Shown: positions 10,930 through 22,620 of the stretch, one piece after another
Layout of the letters: each line of letters begins with the position of its first letter
How positions within the stretch are numbered: position 1 is the stretch's first letter
Made by a program: the position numbers and the translations under genes
Notes under the pieces: model-generated
What the model saw: only the letters and a program-made list of their open reading frames with translations
What the model was told of the DNA's origin: nothing
The model's database searches: none
From: Ailanthus altissimus
Taxonomy: Eukaryota > Streptophyta > Magnoliopsida > Sapindales > Simaroubaceae
NCBI GenBank assembly: GCA_946807835.1
Contig: OX327686.1
Coordinates: 17,360,001-17,424,000 of the forward strand
Direction: 5' to 3'
Length of the DNA: 64,000 nucleotides

Positions 10930-11920
10930 AGGTAATCTTCATGATCTTCCTTAGGATTTGCATGAGGTGCACTCCAAGTGTTTGATTAAATGCGTGACAG
11001 GCGCAAACTCTTTGGGGTGTGCTATTATGCCTAGGGTTACATGTGGTGCTCTCCGTTTTAAAGTGTTTGATAAGCGTGACAGGCCAAACTCTTTAGGGTG
11101 TATCATTATGTCTAGAATTTCATTTGATGAAGTGACAGTGATAATGAAATTAATCCTTGGGGTAGTCATTTAAGGGTAGCTTAATGCGTGTATATATAAT
11201 AGGTTAGATAGACATATCAACTTGACTATGTATGCATAGTATCTTATTCGAACTCGAAAGATGGAATGAGATTAGTCTTAAGCCCTTGATTAATGAATTG
11301 AACAAATTTGCTAAAGAAGAAGAACATAGGAAGAATAGAATGAAATCAATGCCTTAGGATCCCATTTGTATAGAATTCGCCATATCGCAAGATTATCATT
11401 TTGTTGTAGATTGTAGGTTCTAGGCCTTAATGGAACTTTATTGAACTTTATGTGTTGAAGTTGTTATGTGATTAATAGTTATCTTGTGTTATTCGTTTAT
11501 GCTTTTTATGCGCTTCATGCTTCTAATTGCATTGAAAAATGGATTGGATGAATTAAACATTTGGGTTATGTGCTTGACAAAGTTTAATCCATATGTCGAT
11601 CTTAAAAAGCATAGCTTTGAGTTTGTTAAGTTGAGAGACTAATGAACTTAGGTAATCATCATGATCTTCCTTAGGATTTGTATGAGGTGCATTCCAAGTG
11701 TTTGATTAAATGCGTGACAGGCGCAAACTCTTTGGGGTGTGCTATTATGCCTAGGGTTACATGTGGTGCTCTCCGTTTTAAAGTGTTTGATAAGCGTGAC
11801 AGGCCAAACTCTTTAGGGTGTGTCATTATGTCTAGAATTTCATTTGATGAAGTGACAGTGATAATGAAATTAATCCTTGGGGTAGTCATTTATGGGTTGC
11901 GTAATGCATGTTTATGTAAA
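10930..11920 (+). repeat. Tandem duplication with 720-bp period in the N1 3' LTR
   Basis: 10930-11200 and 11650-11920 are almost identical: 10981-11100 and 11701-11820 match base for base. The flanking halves of the duplication (about 10700-10930 against 11420-11650, and 11200-11400 against 11920-12120) are clearly homologous but much more diverged. The open frames of about 72 codons on both strands here (for example 10951-11173 and 11671-11932) are by-products of the repeat. Confidence 0.88.
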
Positions 11921-14900
11921 CAAGTTAGATAGACATATCAACTTGAATATATATGCATAGTATCTCATTCGCACTCGAAAGATGGAATGAGATTAATCAT
12001 ACACCCTGGATTAATGAATGCATAAATTGGTTGTTGATTACTAATGACAAAGACCATAGGAACAATATAGAGAAATCAAGTCTCTAGAGCCCCATTGCCA
12101 TAGATATCTCTTTTCCTTTATTTATCTAGCTAATTAGATTTTAGTTGCTTTTAATTCAATAACTCACCTTGCCATTTAGATTAGCCTAAATAAAGTTAGG
12201 TTGCCAACATCGTAGTACTTAGCATTAATTTAGGACACAATCCTCGTGGGAACGATACTCTACACATCACTTTATTACTTGTTGCGATACGTGCACTTGC
12301 GTTAGTTTGTGTTATAGAAATCACACAACACCGGGCAACCCGACAGAAGTTTCTCAGGATATAATTGGGCAAGATGAGAAATTTTCGCTAGGCGAACCCC
12401 TTATTAGTTCTTGCTATTACTGAGAAAATCTTGTAATATACATGAAAACTACATCTTAATTTTTCAAAAAAAAGGGGTAACGTTTCCCCTATTTTCAAAA
12501 AATTCATATAAAACCTGCAAAGAAATTTCACTTCTATTTTAAACACTTCTCAATACTACCAATTTGGACCTTCGGTCCTTTCCAAATCAAATCCAACACA
12601 ACTCAATTGTTTCATTTGAATCACAAAATAAGCATAATCATAAAAAAGCAAAAACGATCATTATAATATTGAAATCTCTTCTTGTTGGTTCAAAATATAT
12701 ATACAAATATACATGCCTACAACTAATATGCATAAAGTAAAGGGTGCTATTTAGCACATTTACATGTATAAAAAATAATCTTCAGATTTGGCCCACTACT
12801 CGGCAATAGGAGAATCAGCAGCTTACATATTGAGACCTGCACCTGGGAAAGGGGTTTAGAAAACATAAAACACAAACTGGGTGAACTAAAGAAGCTCAGT
12901 GAGTGCAAATAAGATTTCAAATAAAATAACATTATGCATAGATAGCAAAATGCTAAAGTACATGCATAAATCGTGCTTCTAAAACTGATGTAAAGCTGTA
13001 AAACGGTTTCTAATATCATACGCTGATGAAATCTTGCTAGCGGGTTTTATCTATATTTTTAGAAAACAATATACAAAATCTATATAACACAATAACTGTC
13101 ATGTGCATATAAATGCATAAATGCTATCGGTAAATCGAAAACTAGTAAAGTCCTCGCTCGGCCATTTTCTTTCTAAACTGTACCAATGGTAACCCTAAAG
13201 TTCTATACGCACGCAGCGACTCAACTAGCACCGCACATGTGAGTAGGTCACGGGGCACCTCAACTAGCAACACCCACAGTGACATCTCAAGACATCTCAC
13301 TGGCTATGTAGCAAAATCCTACATCGCATACATATAGCGAGACAATACCCCGTACATATAGGGCGACTCACATAACTCGACATCCCGACTTCCCGGAGTT
13401 AGTGACACACCCCCAAGACTTGCCCATGTGCACGGGATATACCGGCCGGGTCTAATACCATCATCACTACTACAATCTGAGGGTACCAATGGCGTTTAAA
13501 ACGGATGCAAAAATTTTAAAACTGTTTCTCAAGGCGAACATGTAAAAGCATGTCTATGAATATATATCAAGATCATAAATCATGTTTATGCATTGAAAGC
13601 TCATAAAACATACATATTCATTATGCGAAAACATAATAAACGAAAAACAAAAGAAATGAAAGATTTTCACTCACTACCGCTCCGCTCTCAATTTCACTCC
13701 CGATTTCTGCTCCCGTTACCACTCTCGGTTATCTTCACTTATGCGCCATAAATGACATTTAGAACCAAATCGAATGCTAGAATTTCATTTAACTACTAAA
13801 CGCCCTAATCGGCACATAAAGCCTGGATGGATACTACTTTTCAATTTTTATTTACGGAGCCATTTAATCTAATCTAACTCATCATCCGGCGCCCTGAAAA
13901 TTATTGATCGCCTTATAACTTGGTTGGACATAATTGCCCTTCACCTTATTAAAATGGACAATTATATCCTATTTTTTTTATTTTTGGGTTTTCTATCAAC
14001 CATATACATTCAATTTATAATATGCACCATTTACACATAACAACTCAATCAAAACACCACTCAATCCCTAACTTTCCTAAAGTGGCAGAATTTTACCCTA
14101 TGTTCTAATACATTTCTTTTCTCAATTTCTTGTTCCAATTACATCAAAATCAAGCCAATTTCATTCTAAAGCCTTAATTACAACCAATTGAAATCTCTAC
14201 ATCAAAATCACCAAAAACCCTAATTCTTACCTTGCCAATTTCTTCAAATTGATGACTCCTTCAAGCTCCACACTAGAATTCAACTCAATCTAAGCCAAGA
14301 ATACACACAAGAATATCAATTGAAGCATTTTTGAAAGCTCACTTATCAAACTCATAAAACAATGCTTTTCTTACCTCTTTTTCTTGAATTTTCACTAATG
14401 GAGGCTTCAATTGAGCTTAAGGATTCATATGTAACCTTATTTTAGTTTGATTACACATGAAAAATCAAGAAAACAAAATTGAAATTTCACTATAGTAGCA
14501 CCCCCTTTACCTTGCACGCATTTTGCTCTCTTTTGCTCTAAATGGTTGGTTTTTGTTCTCTTCAAATTTCTACACACTTCTAACATATATATAGTGTTCC
14601 CTTAATTGACCATTTTATCCTTCAACTTACTTAAAATTACTAATTTGCCATTAGTTGAAAACTAATTATGTAATTAGTTCATTTGTAACTATCTAGTTAG
14701 AATAGTCCAGAGATCTAACTAGAATTACCAACTTGGCAATCCATGAGATTTCTTCTAATTGGTCCATTCTCTAATATATGGACTATCTTTCTCAACAAAG
14801 GCTTGTTCCATACATCACCCTTAAAAGAAATTTCATGTAGTAATTTAGAATTTCCTTTTCCAAGCCAATAGAGAAAAATACTAAAAATATTCTAAGGTCG

Positions 14901-15069
14901 TCCGGCGCTCCGATCGAGTGTGAAATTATCAAATTAGGTCTAATATCTATCACGCACATGATAAAGAAAATATTTCTAATCGGGTTAAAATTGAGTAACC
15001 TTACGGTGTCTTTATTGCTCTATACCGAAATCTAGGTGCCAATACTACTAATAGGGATTGGATATTACA

Positions 15070-15591
15070 CATACGCGTTGAATTTTAAGGTTGAGGATAA
15101 TAGAGAAGATTGCAGCCAGTCAATTCAAGATTTGTTATAGTGAGAAATTAAGTTAATCTTCTATCCCTATACATATAATTATGAACAAGACGATCTGGCT
15201 TCCGCTGCGTTTATTTTATTAAACAGAAAATGTTTAGTTTTAATCCCTTGATTAATTAATTAAATGAAATTGCTATATTGTAATAACATAGTAAGAATAT
15301 AGTAAAACCAAGACCCTAGGAACCCACTTATTATAGATTTGTCGTTTTACAAGAATATCATCTTTAATTGTTGATTTTTTAATTTCCTTAATTAGATTGT
15401 TAGTTTAATTTCAATTAGTTTTTGCATTTAATTCAAATTTAAAGTAGCCTAGAGAAAATAGAGTTGCAAAAACCTATAGTACATAAATTTGAAAGACAAT
15501 CCTTATGGGAATGATACTCACTCTTCACTTTATTACTTGCTCACGACCTGTGCACTTGTGGTTAATATTGACGTATGTTTAATTTTGCAAG
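15070..15591 (+). repeat. Athila-like LTR fragment (3' portion)
   Basis: The segment carries acaatccttatgggaatga, then cactttattacttgctcacg and ctgtgcacttgtggtt, the same end signature as in N1 (12238-12300) and E3 (17030-17090). It ends near attttgcaagca at 15591. The left end is cut by the E1 insertion, so it is the older substrate. Confidence 0.7.
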
Positions 15592-15903
15592 CAAGCATGC
15601 ATAGCCCTATTCCTAGGCCCTAATGGGTACAACATTAGGCACAAATTGGATATGGTTACTTGTGTCATACAAATTAATACTAAATTCTTGGGCATAAATT
15701 GGAGACAAAATTCTATTAGCTCCCAAAATTCCTTTTGTACTGTAAGTTTGGGGAGTCCACAAAAACACACAAATGATTAATTCAAAGATGGTGATAATCA
15801 CATTAAAACATTTTGGCATCCTTAGGGCACTGCTCACAGGTGTAGCTACGAAGTCTACACTCGTACTCAACCAAAGGCAAGGTGAAAAGTGCTTTCTATA
15901 CAT
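15592..15903. other. Unassigned spacer
   Basis: No gene or transposon terminus is recognised. Short minus-strand ORFs (for example 15613-15903) show no known motif. Confidence 0.5.
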
Positions 15904-17123
15904 TGTTTAGTACCCTTCTTAATATGATATTTACTTATTTTAAGTATTAAAACGTGGCCACTTATGCATGCACTATTGTTTTGTAGGTTCGAAGCAATCA
16001 GAGCATAAAGAATGTCAAATTTGATGAAAAAAAGGGCAAAGAAGTCATTTCTTAAATCTTCCAGGTCGCAGCCTCGGAAGTCCAAGTCACATCCTAAAAG
16101 AATTAAAGAAAAGTACTATCAAGTGTTGGGGCCATAACTTTAATTTGTGAAAATAGGTGACACTGTAACGCCATGCCCTAATTTGCTAAGGTATTTTTAG
16201 GAGGACCTATAAATAGAAGATCAACTGCCTTATTTAAAAGGGTAGAGAATATGAAATAGAGAGAGAAACATACTTGGAGCTTGGATTGTGGGAGACCCTT
16301 AAAGATTGAAGGGCAACTAGTTCCCTCTTTCTCTTTACCTCATTTACATTTGTTTTAAGTTTGTATTTGTAATTTGTGTTGTTTGAACATGATTACTCTT
16401 GTGAACCTTTGAATTAATGTAATTGAGTATAAATAGCTAAATTACATATTCTAAGGCTTGATGTAGCTCTACTTAGTACTATGTTCTGATATATTATATG
16501 ATTAATGACTATCTTGTGTTTATCATTTATGCTTTTTTAAGTTTAATGCTTTTAATTTAATTGAAAAATTGATTAGATGATTTAGACTTGTAGGTTATGT
16601 GCTTGGGAGATTTTAACTTATATTTTGGTTTTAAAAAGCATAACTTTGAGTTGGGAGACTAATAAACTTAGGGTAATCCCTTAAGAGTAGCTTAATGCAT
16701 ATATGTATAACAAGCTAGATAGGGATATCAACTTGGTTGTGTATGCATAGGATCTCATTTGACGTTCGGGAGAGGTAATAAGATTAAATCTAAACCCCTT
16801 TATTAATAAATCACAAGAATAGTTGTTAATCACTAATCATGAAGAACATGAAAAAGGTAGAGTAAAATCAAGACTCTAGAACCCTTTACCATAGAACTCT
16901 CATCTCTTTGATTTATTAAAAAGTTTAGTTTAAGCATATTTAATTTCATAATTCAACTTAGTCTTTAATTTAGCGTGGATAAAGTAAGGTTGTCAACACT
17001 ATAGTACTTGTATTAATTTAAGATACCAATCCTCGTGGGAATGATACTTACTTATCATTTTATTACTTGATCACGACCCGTGCACTTGCTATTACAATTC
17101 GAGTATGTATAATTTTGCAAACA
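15904..17123 (+). repeat. 5' LTR of E3
   Basis: The left edge is approximate, based on TGTTTAGTAC aligning to the N1 LTR start region. A TATA-like CCTATAAATAG lies at about 16207-16217. The end carries aatcctcgtgggaatgata and acgacccgtgcacttgc and stops at ttttgcaaaca. Confidence 0.7.
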
Positions 17124-17150
17124 AGTTTTTAGAGTCGTTGCCAAGGATTG
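17124..17150 (+). other. Degenerate primer-binding site of E3
   Basis: agagtcgttgccaaggattg is a decayed form of the ggcgccgttgccgggga type seen after Athila LTRs, which I recall as matching Asp tRNA. Several CpG sites have become TpG or CpA, as expected after methylation-driven decay. Confidence 0.65.
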
Positions 17151-17342
17151 TGAATTTTGAATTTGTGCTAATATGGTGGATCAGCAACTTAATTTTATTT
17201 TAGGCATTTTATTTTTCCTTTGTTCTTCTTGAGTTGTAGTTTTATTGTGGTTGGTGAAGGTTTATGAGAAGAGCTCATAGATTGGAGCTTTTTCCTTTTG
17301 ATCTGAACGTTAAGCACATCTTGCGAAAAGATTAGAAGAGAA

Positions 17343-18700
17343 ATGGGTGATCAAACTCAAGCTATGGTCGATGAAGGCAACATCAACCAACACCAAGGGC
17401 ATTGCGGGACTATTTTAGACCCGTGGTTAATAAGAATTATTTGGGGATCTGGCATCAAGTTGTTCAAGCCAACAACTTTGAATTAAAGCTGACCTTTATC
17501 AATATGGTATAACAAAATCAATACGAAAGATTGCCAAGCGAAGACTCGAATATTTATCTTGCTATGTTTTTGAAAGTTTGTGATACTATTAAGATGAATC
17601 GAGTCACAGAAGATGCTATTTACCTATGCTTGCTCCTATTCTCTCTTAAGGACAAGGCAAAGGGATGACTTTAATCTTTTCAACTGAAAAGTATTACTAC
17701 ATGGGAAGAGCATGCCTAAAGATTCCTCACAAAATGCTTTCCACTATCTAAGACTTCATAACTTCAGGGGAAAGATAGCATAATTTAGGAAATTAGATTT
17801 TGAGCTTTTCTATGAAGCTTATAAGCGATTCAAGGACCTTATCCGGAGGTGCCCCCAAAATAAATACCAAGATTGGTTCCAAATATAAATCTTCTACAAT
17901 GAACTAAATAGGCAAACTAGAACTACTATAAATGCAGCGGTGGATGATACGTTGTTGTCAAAAACTGCGAAAGAAGCCCAAGCTTTGTTGGAGAAAATGG
18001 TGTACAATAATTACCAATGGCCTAATGATAGGTCCATTGTAAAGAGGACCACTAGAGTGCATGAAGTTGATCCAATTGTTGCACTTTAAGCTCAAGTTCC
18101 AGCTTCGGCTAACCAAATGTCTGCACTTAATGCTAGAAAGGCTTCAACAAGTAAATATCCAATGATAGTTTAAATTTGTCTTACACCGATAAAGTGACTG
18201 ATGAGAAATAAGTCTAAATGTCAACAACCAAAATATCTACTATCGGAGTAATAACTTGCCTACACATTATCATTTGGGGATCTGAAATCATAAGAACCTT
18301 CCTTATGGTAATACAAGGAATGCTCTACAACTGTCATCGGGGTTTAATCAACCATTAGTTGAAAAGAAACCCTCATTAGAAGGTCTCTTGGGAACTTTTA
18401 TTATTAAGGTAAGAGAGAGATTTAACAAAGAGGAGGCTCGGCATGATAACATTGAAACACATTGCACCTATAAGAATGAAACATTAAAGTCATTAGAGGT
18501 GTAAATTAGCTAACTAATAAATGTAATGAAAGATCAATCTTCCAATAAGTTCCCAAGTAACAAGGAGGCCAACCTAAGAGAGCATTGGCATGTCATCACC
18601 TTTAAGAATGGGAAGGAAGTAGAAGCTTAAGAGAAAAAGGTGGCTGAAGGTGAAGAGAAAGAAGTTATTGTGTAACCATATAAGGTAAATCACAAACTCA
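17343..18700 (+). pseudogene. Broken gag of E3 (Athila-like)
   Basis: The first ATG at 17343 opens MGDQTQAMVDEGNINQHQ. Further on, in changing frames, are NNFELKLTFINMV, SEDSNIYLAMFLKVCDTIKM and LLFSLKDKAKG, the conserved core of Athila gag. NAAVDDTLLSKTAKEAQALL and VHEVDPIVAL, the later gag segment, follow near 17930-18090. At least five stops or frameshifts interrupt it. Confidence 0.8.
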
Positions 18701-18744
18701 ACTTTATTTTCTTCTTAGAAAACCCCCCTATCATTACTCCATCA

Positions 18745-19435
18745 TTGCCATACCCCCGACGCTTCTATAAAAAGAAGTTATATGCCCAATTGTCCAATTT
18801 TCTTAAGCAATTTAAAAAGAGTCACATCAACACTCCCTTTATAGATGCCTTGGAGAAAATACCAAACTATATAAAATTCATGAAGGAAGTGTTGTCGAAG
18901 AAGAAAATTTTGGAGGACTATGAGATTGTGACGCTAATGGAGGAATATGGTGCAATCCTTTCAAAAATATTTCCTAAAAGGATGAAGGATCCAGATAGCT
19001 TCACTATCTTTTATACCATTGGGAATGTAACTTATGAGAAGGCCTTGTGTGATCTAGGTGCTAGCATAAATCTTATGCCTCACCTTCAAAAAGTTAGGTC
19101 TTAGAGAGATAAAGCCTACAATGATTTCCTTGTAAATGAAAGATATCTCTCTCACCTATCTATGAGGTATCATTGAAGATGTGTCGGTGAAAGTGGGTAA
19201 ATTCATCCTTATAGTAGATTTCAATATTCTTGATTCGAATGAAGACTAGGAGGATCCAATAATTCTTAGTCAGTTATTTTTAACTATCAGAAGGGTTCTT
19301 ATTGACATAGAGAATGGAGAGATGAAAATGAGAGTGTAAGAGGAGACAATCACCTTCAAGGTCTTTAAAGAGATCAAATTGCCAATGGATAAGGAGGAAT
19401 ATTTTATAATTGAGGGAATGCAAACAAGTAGTGAA
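18745..19435 (+). pseudogene. Protease region of E3 (Athila-like)
   Basis: A 119-codon open frame (18745-19104) reads PYPRRFYKKKLYAQLSNFLK, HINTPFIDALEKIPNYIKFM and KALCDLGASINLMP; the last is the retropepsin-type active site with its Asp intact. After a frameshift at about 19100 come GIIEDVSVKVGKFI and a decayed PIILSQLFLTIRRVLIDI, which complete the domain. No RT follows. Confidence 0.82.
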
Positions 19436-19499
19436 CGATGACCCTCAAAAGTGATGAAGATGAATAATATTCATCCCCAGATAAAAGATAAGGTAATGA

Positions 19500-20510
19500 A
19501 ACATAAGTGAAAAGAAGGAAGAGGCATGGGCCATATTTCAAAGAGAAGCTTGAAGACACCGGTCAAAGAATCTTTTTATCTTATTGTCAATTTGAATCCT
19601 TGTAAAAAAAAAAACAAGTTAAAATGGTTGAAGTCTATTGTGAGAACCTTGATCATAGAGTTAGAAGGCTCAAGAACAGTAGGAGTGAGAACCATGTGCC
19701 TCAACGTGCTTTCGACATTCAATTTGCTCCCCTATGAATTCGAAAAACATCAAGTGGAAGACATTAAATCAAGCGCTTCTTTGGAGGTAACATAAGTAAA
19801 TTTCAAACTAAGTTTTTAATGTTTGTTTTTGCTTTTTTAGTGTGTTAAATAACCAAGTCAAAACCTCATAAAGCATAAGAAAAAGAATTGCAAGTAAAGT
19901 TAACAAGGTGCAACCAATGGGAGTTCAAAAACCAAAGTACCAAATATGCTAGCAACTCGAGGTTGCAGTCCGAATTCTTTAGAGCTATGGCCTTAACACC
20001 TGGAAAATTTCAATTTACAAACCTAGGTTGTGGCACTGCGGTGCCACTTCAACCCTCCTTCAAATCACCTTTCTAACTACCCCTTAAGCCATTTTAAACA
20101 CTCCATCACTTTCCCTAATCATCCTTACACCTTCCAAAGACCAAATTGTTACCAAATTTGACCTTAAACATCATCAAATAACATGGATCATCAAACTTTA
20201 TATTTTGGGAAGCATTACTCAAAGGGCTTTGGGCACTAACTCAAACACCCATTCTGACCTCACGGTTCAAGCACTACCGCATTAAACTATTGTCTGCAAG
20301 GGAATTTTCTTCTAATCACTCTTATTTTTTCCATTATCGATAATGTTAACTTTAAGTTTGAGGGAGGGAAACACTATTTAGTGTTTATTTTCCATGTTGA
20401 TCATGCTTACTCTTTATGATTATTATTTTTAATTATTTTATTTTGCATGCATTTTTTTCTTTTTCATCTTTTGTTGTGGGTTAGTTGAATGATTAGTAGT
20501 CAATGTTATG
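19500..20510 (+). other. 3' non-coding part of E3
   Basis: It aligns in pieces to the internal region of N1 (tcaagcgcttctttggaggt at about 19770, tttaagtttgagggaggg at 20350). The ORF at 19526-19795 has no recognised motif and is probably a remnant. No host gene is seen. Confidence 0.6.
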
Positions 20511-20611
20511 TGTTAGAGATGGTGATTACGTGTCATTCCAATATTATATGAATATTGATTGTTTAATATTTATATAATAAACATATCGAATACATTTGAT
20601 TGTTTAATATT
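20511..20611 (+). repeat. Copia-type LTR scrap, related to S6
   Basis: It starts TGTTAGAGATGG and follows the first 100 bases or so of the solo LTR at 49004-51187 (cattccaatattgtatgaat and neighbours). It ends abruptly where chromovirus integrase sequence begins. Confidence 0.7.
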
Positions 20612-20639
20612 TGTACTGAAATTCAGTTTAGCGCTTAGA

Positions 20640-21169
20640 GCTTTTTGTAAGCTGGGTCAAAATTGAGAAGTGAACCGTGGATCCCTATCTAACACAATGG
20701 ATACTAGAACGCAATAGAGTCGTACCACCTCATTTACGTACAACTGGACCAATTTACCTAAAGAATAATTGCTTCTAATGGGTAGGAAATGGACAGATTT
20801 TGTCAGTCCATCAATAATTACCCATATTACGTCGTTACCTCTTCGGCTACGTGAAAGTTCTACCACGAAATTTATCGTTATTCTCTTTTATTTTCACTCA
20901 AGAATCGAAAGCGGTTGTAAGAGCCCTGCAGGTTTCTAATACTTAGTCTTTACTTACTGGCAAGTTAGGTGTCTTGAGACAAATTCGGTTATATCTTTCT
21001 TCATGCCCTTAAACCAGTAGTGCTCTTTTAGGGTGTGGTACATCTTTGTGCTCCTCGGATGTATAGCATATGCAGAAGAATGAGCTTCTTCCATAATCTC
21101 TCTTCTTAATTCATTTACATCTGGTACACAAAATCTATGACCCAAGGTTACTACACTATCTGTGGTCAC
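20640..21169 (-). pseudogene. Integrase fragment of E2
   Basis: 21169-20954 holds the zinc-binding part (IHPRSTKMYHTLKEHYWFKG and VSRHLTC). 20866-20657 holds VELSRSRRGNDVIWVIID and VLDRDPRFTSQF. The second catalytic Asp is intact (about 20687-20689). The first is Asn (20870-20872), the mirror image of the damage in E1. The copy ends before the catalytic Glu region. Confidence 0.82.
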
Positions 21170-21455
21170 TGAAAGATTTTTTCATTGCCCAAACTCGATT
21201 TCACCCTTCAATTTAACTACTTGTGGATCTTGAGTCTGTAGTTCTCTGATCTGATCAACCAGTATCGGACAGACCTGAAATATGGTTAATAGTGCTCTCG
21301 AATCTGACAATTCTAGTTTTACACCCTAAAGACCTCAATTCTATTAGCATTGATAGATATGCAACCTTCAAGTGAGCTATTGTACCGACAGGCTTTCTAC
21401 TAAGAACATCTACTACCACATTAGCTTTTCCCGGATGGTACTCCAAGGTACAATC

Positions 21456-22620
21456 CTAATCCTTAATAAACTTCAGCCACCTTCTCTGCCTCATATTTAG
21501 TTCTTTCTGGGTGAACAAGTACTTCAGGCTCTTATGGTCTGTAAAGATCTTACAACGAACCCCATACAAATAATGCCTCCAAATTCTTAAAGCAAAAACT
21601 ACTGCAGCTAGTTCTAGGTCATGGGTAAGATAATTCTGTTGATGCTTCTTTAATTGTCTGGAAGCATAGGCTATTACTTTTTCCTTCTGCATCAACACAC
21701 AACCTAGACCCTGCCTATAATCATCACAATATATGGTGAATTTGTCCTTCCCTGACGTCAGTGCAAGCACTGGGGCCAAAGTTAATCTTCACTTTAGCTT
21801 TTTGAAACTTTGTTAGCACGCTTTCGACTATACAAACTTCTCTTCTTTCTGAGTTAGTTTAGTCAGAGGAGCAGCTATTTTTTAAAATTCCTCTACAAAC
21901 TTCCTATAATACCCAGCCAAACCCAAGAAACTACGGACTTCCGTCACATTCGTGGGCTGTCTCCAATTCACTATGGCTTCAATCTTCTGGGGATCTATTA
22001 TTACCTCTTCTGCAGAGATTACATGTCCAAAAAAGGCAACTCTATCTAGCCAGAACTGACATTTACTGAGTTTGGCGTACAATCGATGCTCCCTTAAGAT
22101 TTGTAAAACAATCCTCAGATGTTCTGCGTGCTCTTCCTCACTGCTTGAATAAACCAGTATATCATCAATAAATACTATCACAAACCGATCTAAATATGAT
22201 CGAAAAACTCTGTTCATCCATAAAAGCGGCTGAGGCATTAGTCAACCCAAAAGGCATAATTAAGAATTTATAATGCCTATATCAAGTCCTAAAGGCCATC
22301 TTGGGAACATCTTCCTTTCGAATTTTCACTTGATGATAGTCTGACCTTAGATCTATCTTGGAAAATACTCTGGCCCCCTGTAACTGATTAAACAAATCAT
22401 CAATTCTCAGAATAGGATATTGATTATGCACTATTATTTTATTCAGTTCCGTATAATCAATGCATAATCCATACTTCCGTCTTTCTTCTTTACAAATAAA
22501 ACTAGTGTCCCCCTAAAGAGAAGTACTCGGTCTAATGAAACCTTTATTCACCAACTCTTCTATCTAAACCTTTTTTTCTTTCAATTCTGAAGGATCAATT
22601 CTGTAGGGTGTTTTGGAAAC
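21456..22620 (-). pseudogene. RT and RNase H of E2
   Basis: RT (22238-21882) has [40 protein letters not shown] and [16 protein letters not shown] short deletion upstream removes part of the fingers and palm junction (near 22215-22240), and the N-terminal RT half has several stops. RNase H (21779-21456) reads [20 protein letters not shown] and [20 protein letters not shown], largely intact. Confidence 0.82.

Larger units (their letters stand above)
7604..12330 (+). mobile_element. Non-autonomous Athila-like element N1, nested in the E1 5' LTR
   Basis: The element is 4727 bp, flanked by CCGGG at 7599-7603 and 12331-12335. It has a shortened 5' LTR (about 7604-7860), an internal region of about 2.2 kb, and a full 3' LTR (10055-12330). 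The first 200 bp or so of the two LTRs are nearly identical, which implies recent insertion. No gag, protease, RT or integrase frame survives. The internal part aligns to the start and the 3' end of E3 (17150-17220 and 19770-20500), so most coding DNA was deleted, leaving a LARD-like non-autonomous unit. Confidence 0.9.
10055..12330 (+). repeat. 3' LTR of N1
   Basis: It is 2276 bp, from TGATAAGG to CACACAACA. It carries a TATA-like CTATATAAAC at 10401-10410, a GC-rich CCGCGGCGC repeat patch at about 10230-10350, a tandem duplication of about 720 bp, and a 3' end with tcctcgtgggaacgatact and gatacgtgcacttgcg, which are hallmarks of Athila-type LTR ends. Confidence 0.88.
7551..15069 (-). mobile_element. 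5' LTR of chromovirus E1, split by nested element N1
   Basis: The LTR is in two parts, 7551-7603 and 12336-15069. Removing N1 and one CCGGG leaves about 2787 bp, against 2784 bp for the solo copy S3, so the LTR is essentially complete. Its reverse complement starts TGTAATATCCAATCCC and ends TCCTGTCA. The strongly structured block described under findings lies at 13181-13492. The DNA right of 15069 is an older Athila-like LTR fragment. Confidence 0.92.
15904..20510 (+). mobile_element. Truncated Athila-like element E3
   Basis: The 5' LTR is at about 15904-17123, a degenerate primer-binding site follows, then gag, protease and a 3' non-coding section that resembles N1 (gggttagttgaatgattagt near 20480). 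No reverse transcriptase, RNase H, integrase or 3' LTR is found. The element stops at 20510, where a copia LTR scrap begins. It is older than N1, judging by divergence and the number of stops. Confidence 0.8.

Noticed and set aside
10951..11932. Pairs of open frames of about 72 codons on both strands, possibly a small repeated gene
   Set aside because: They come from the near-identical core of the LTR duplication, overlap on opposite strands, and show no protein-like motif.
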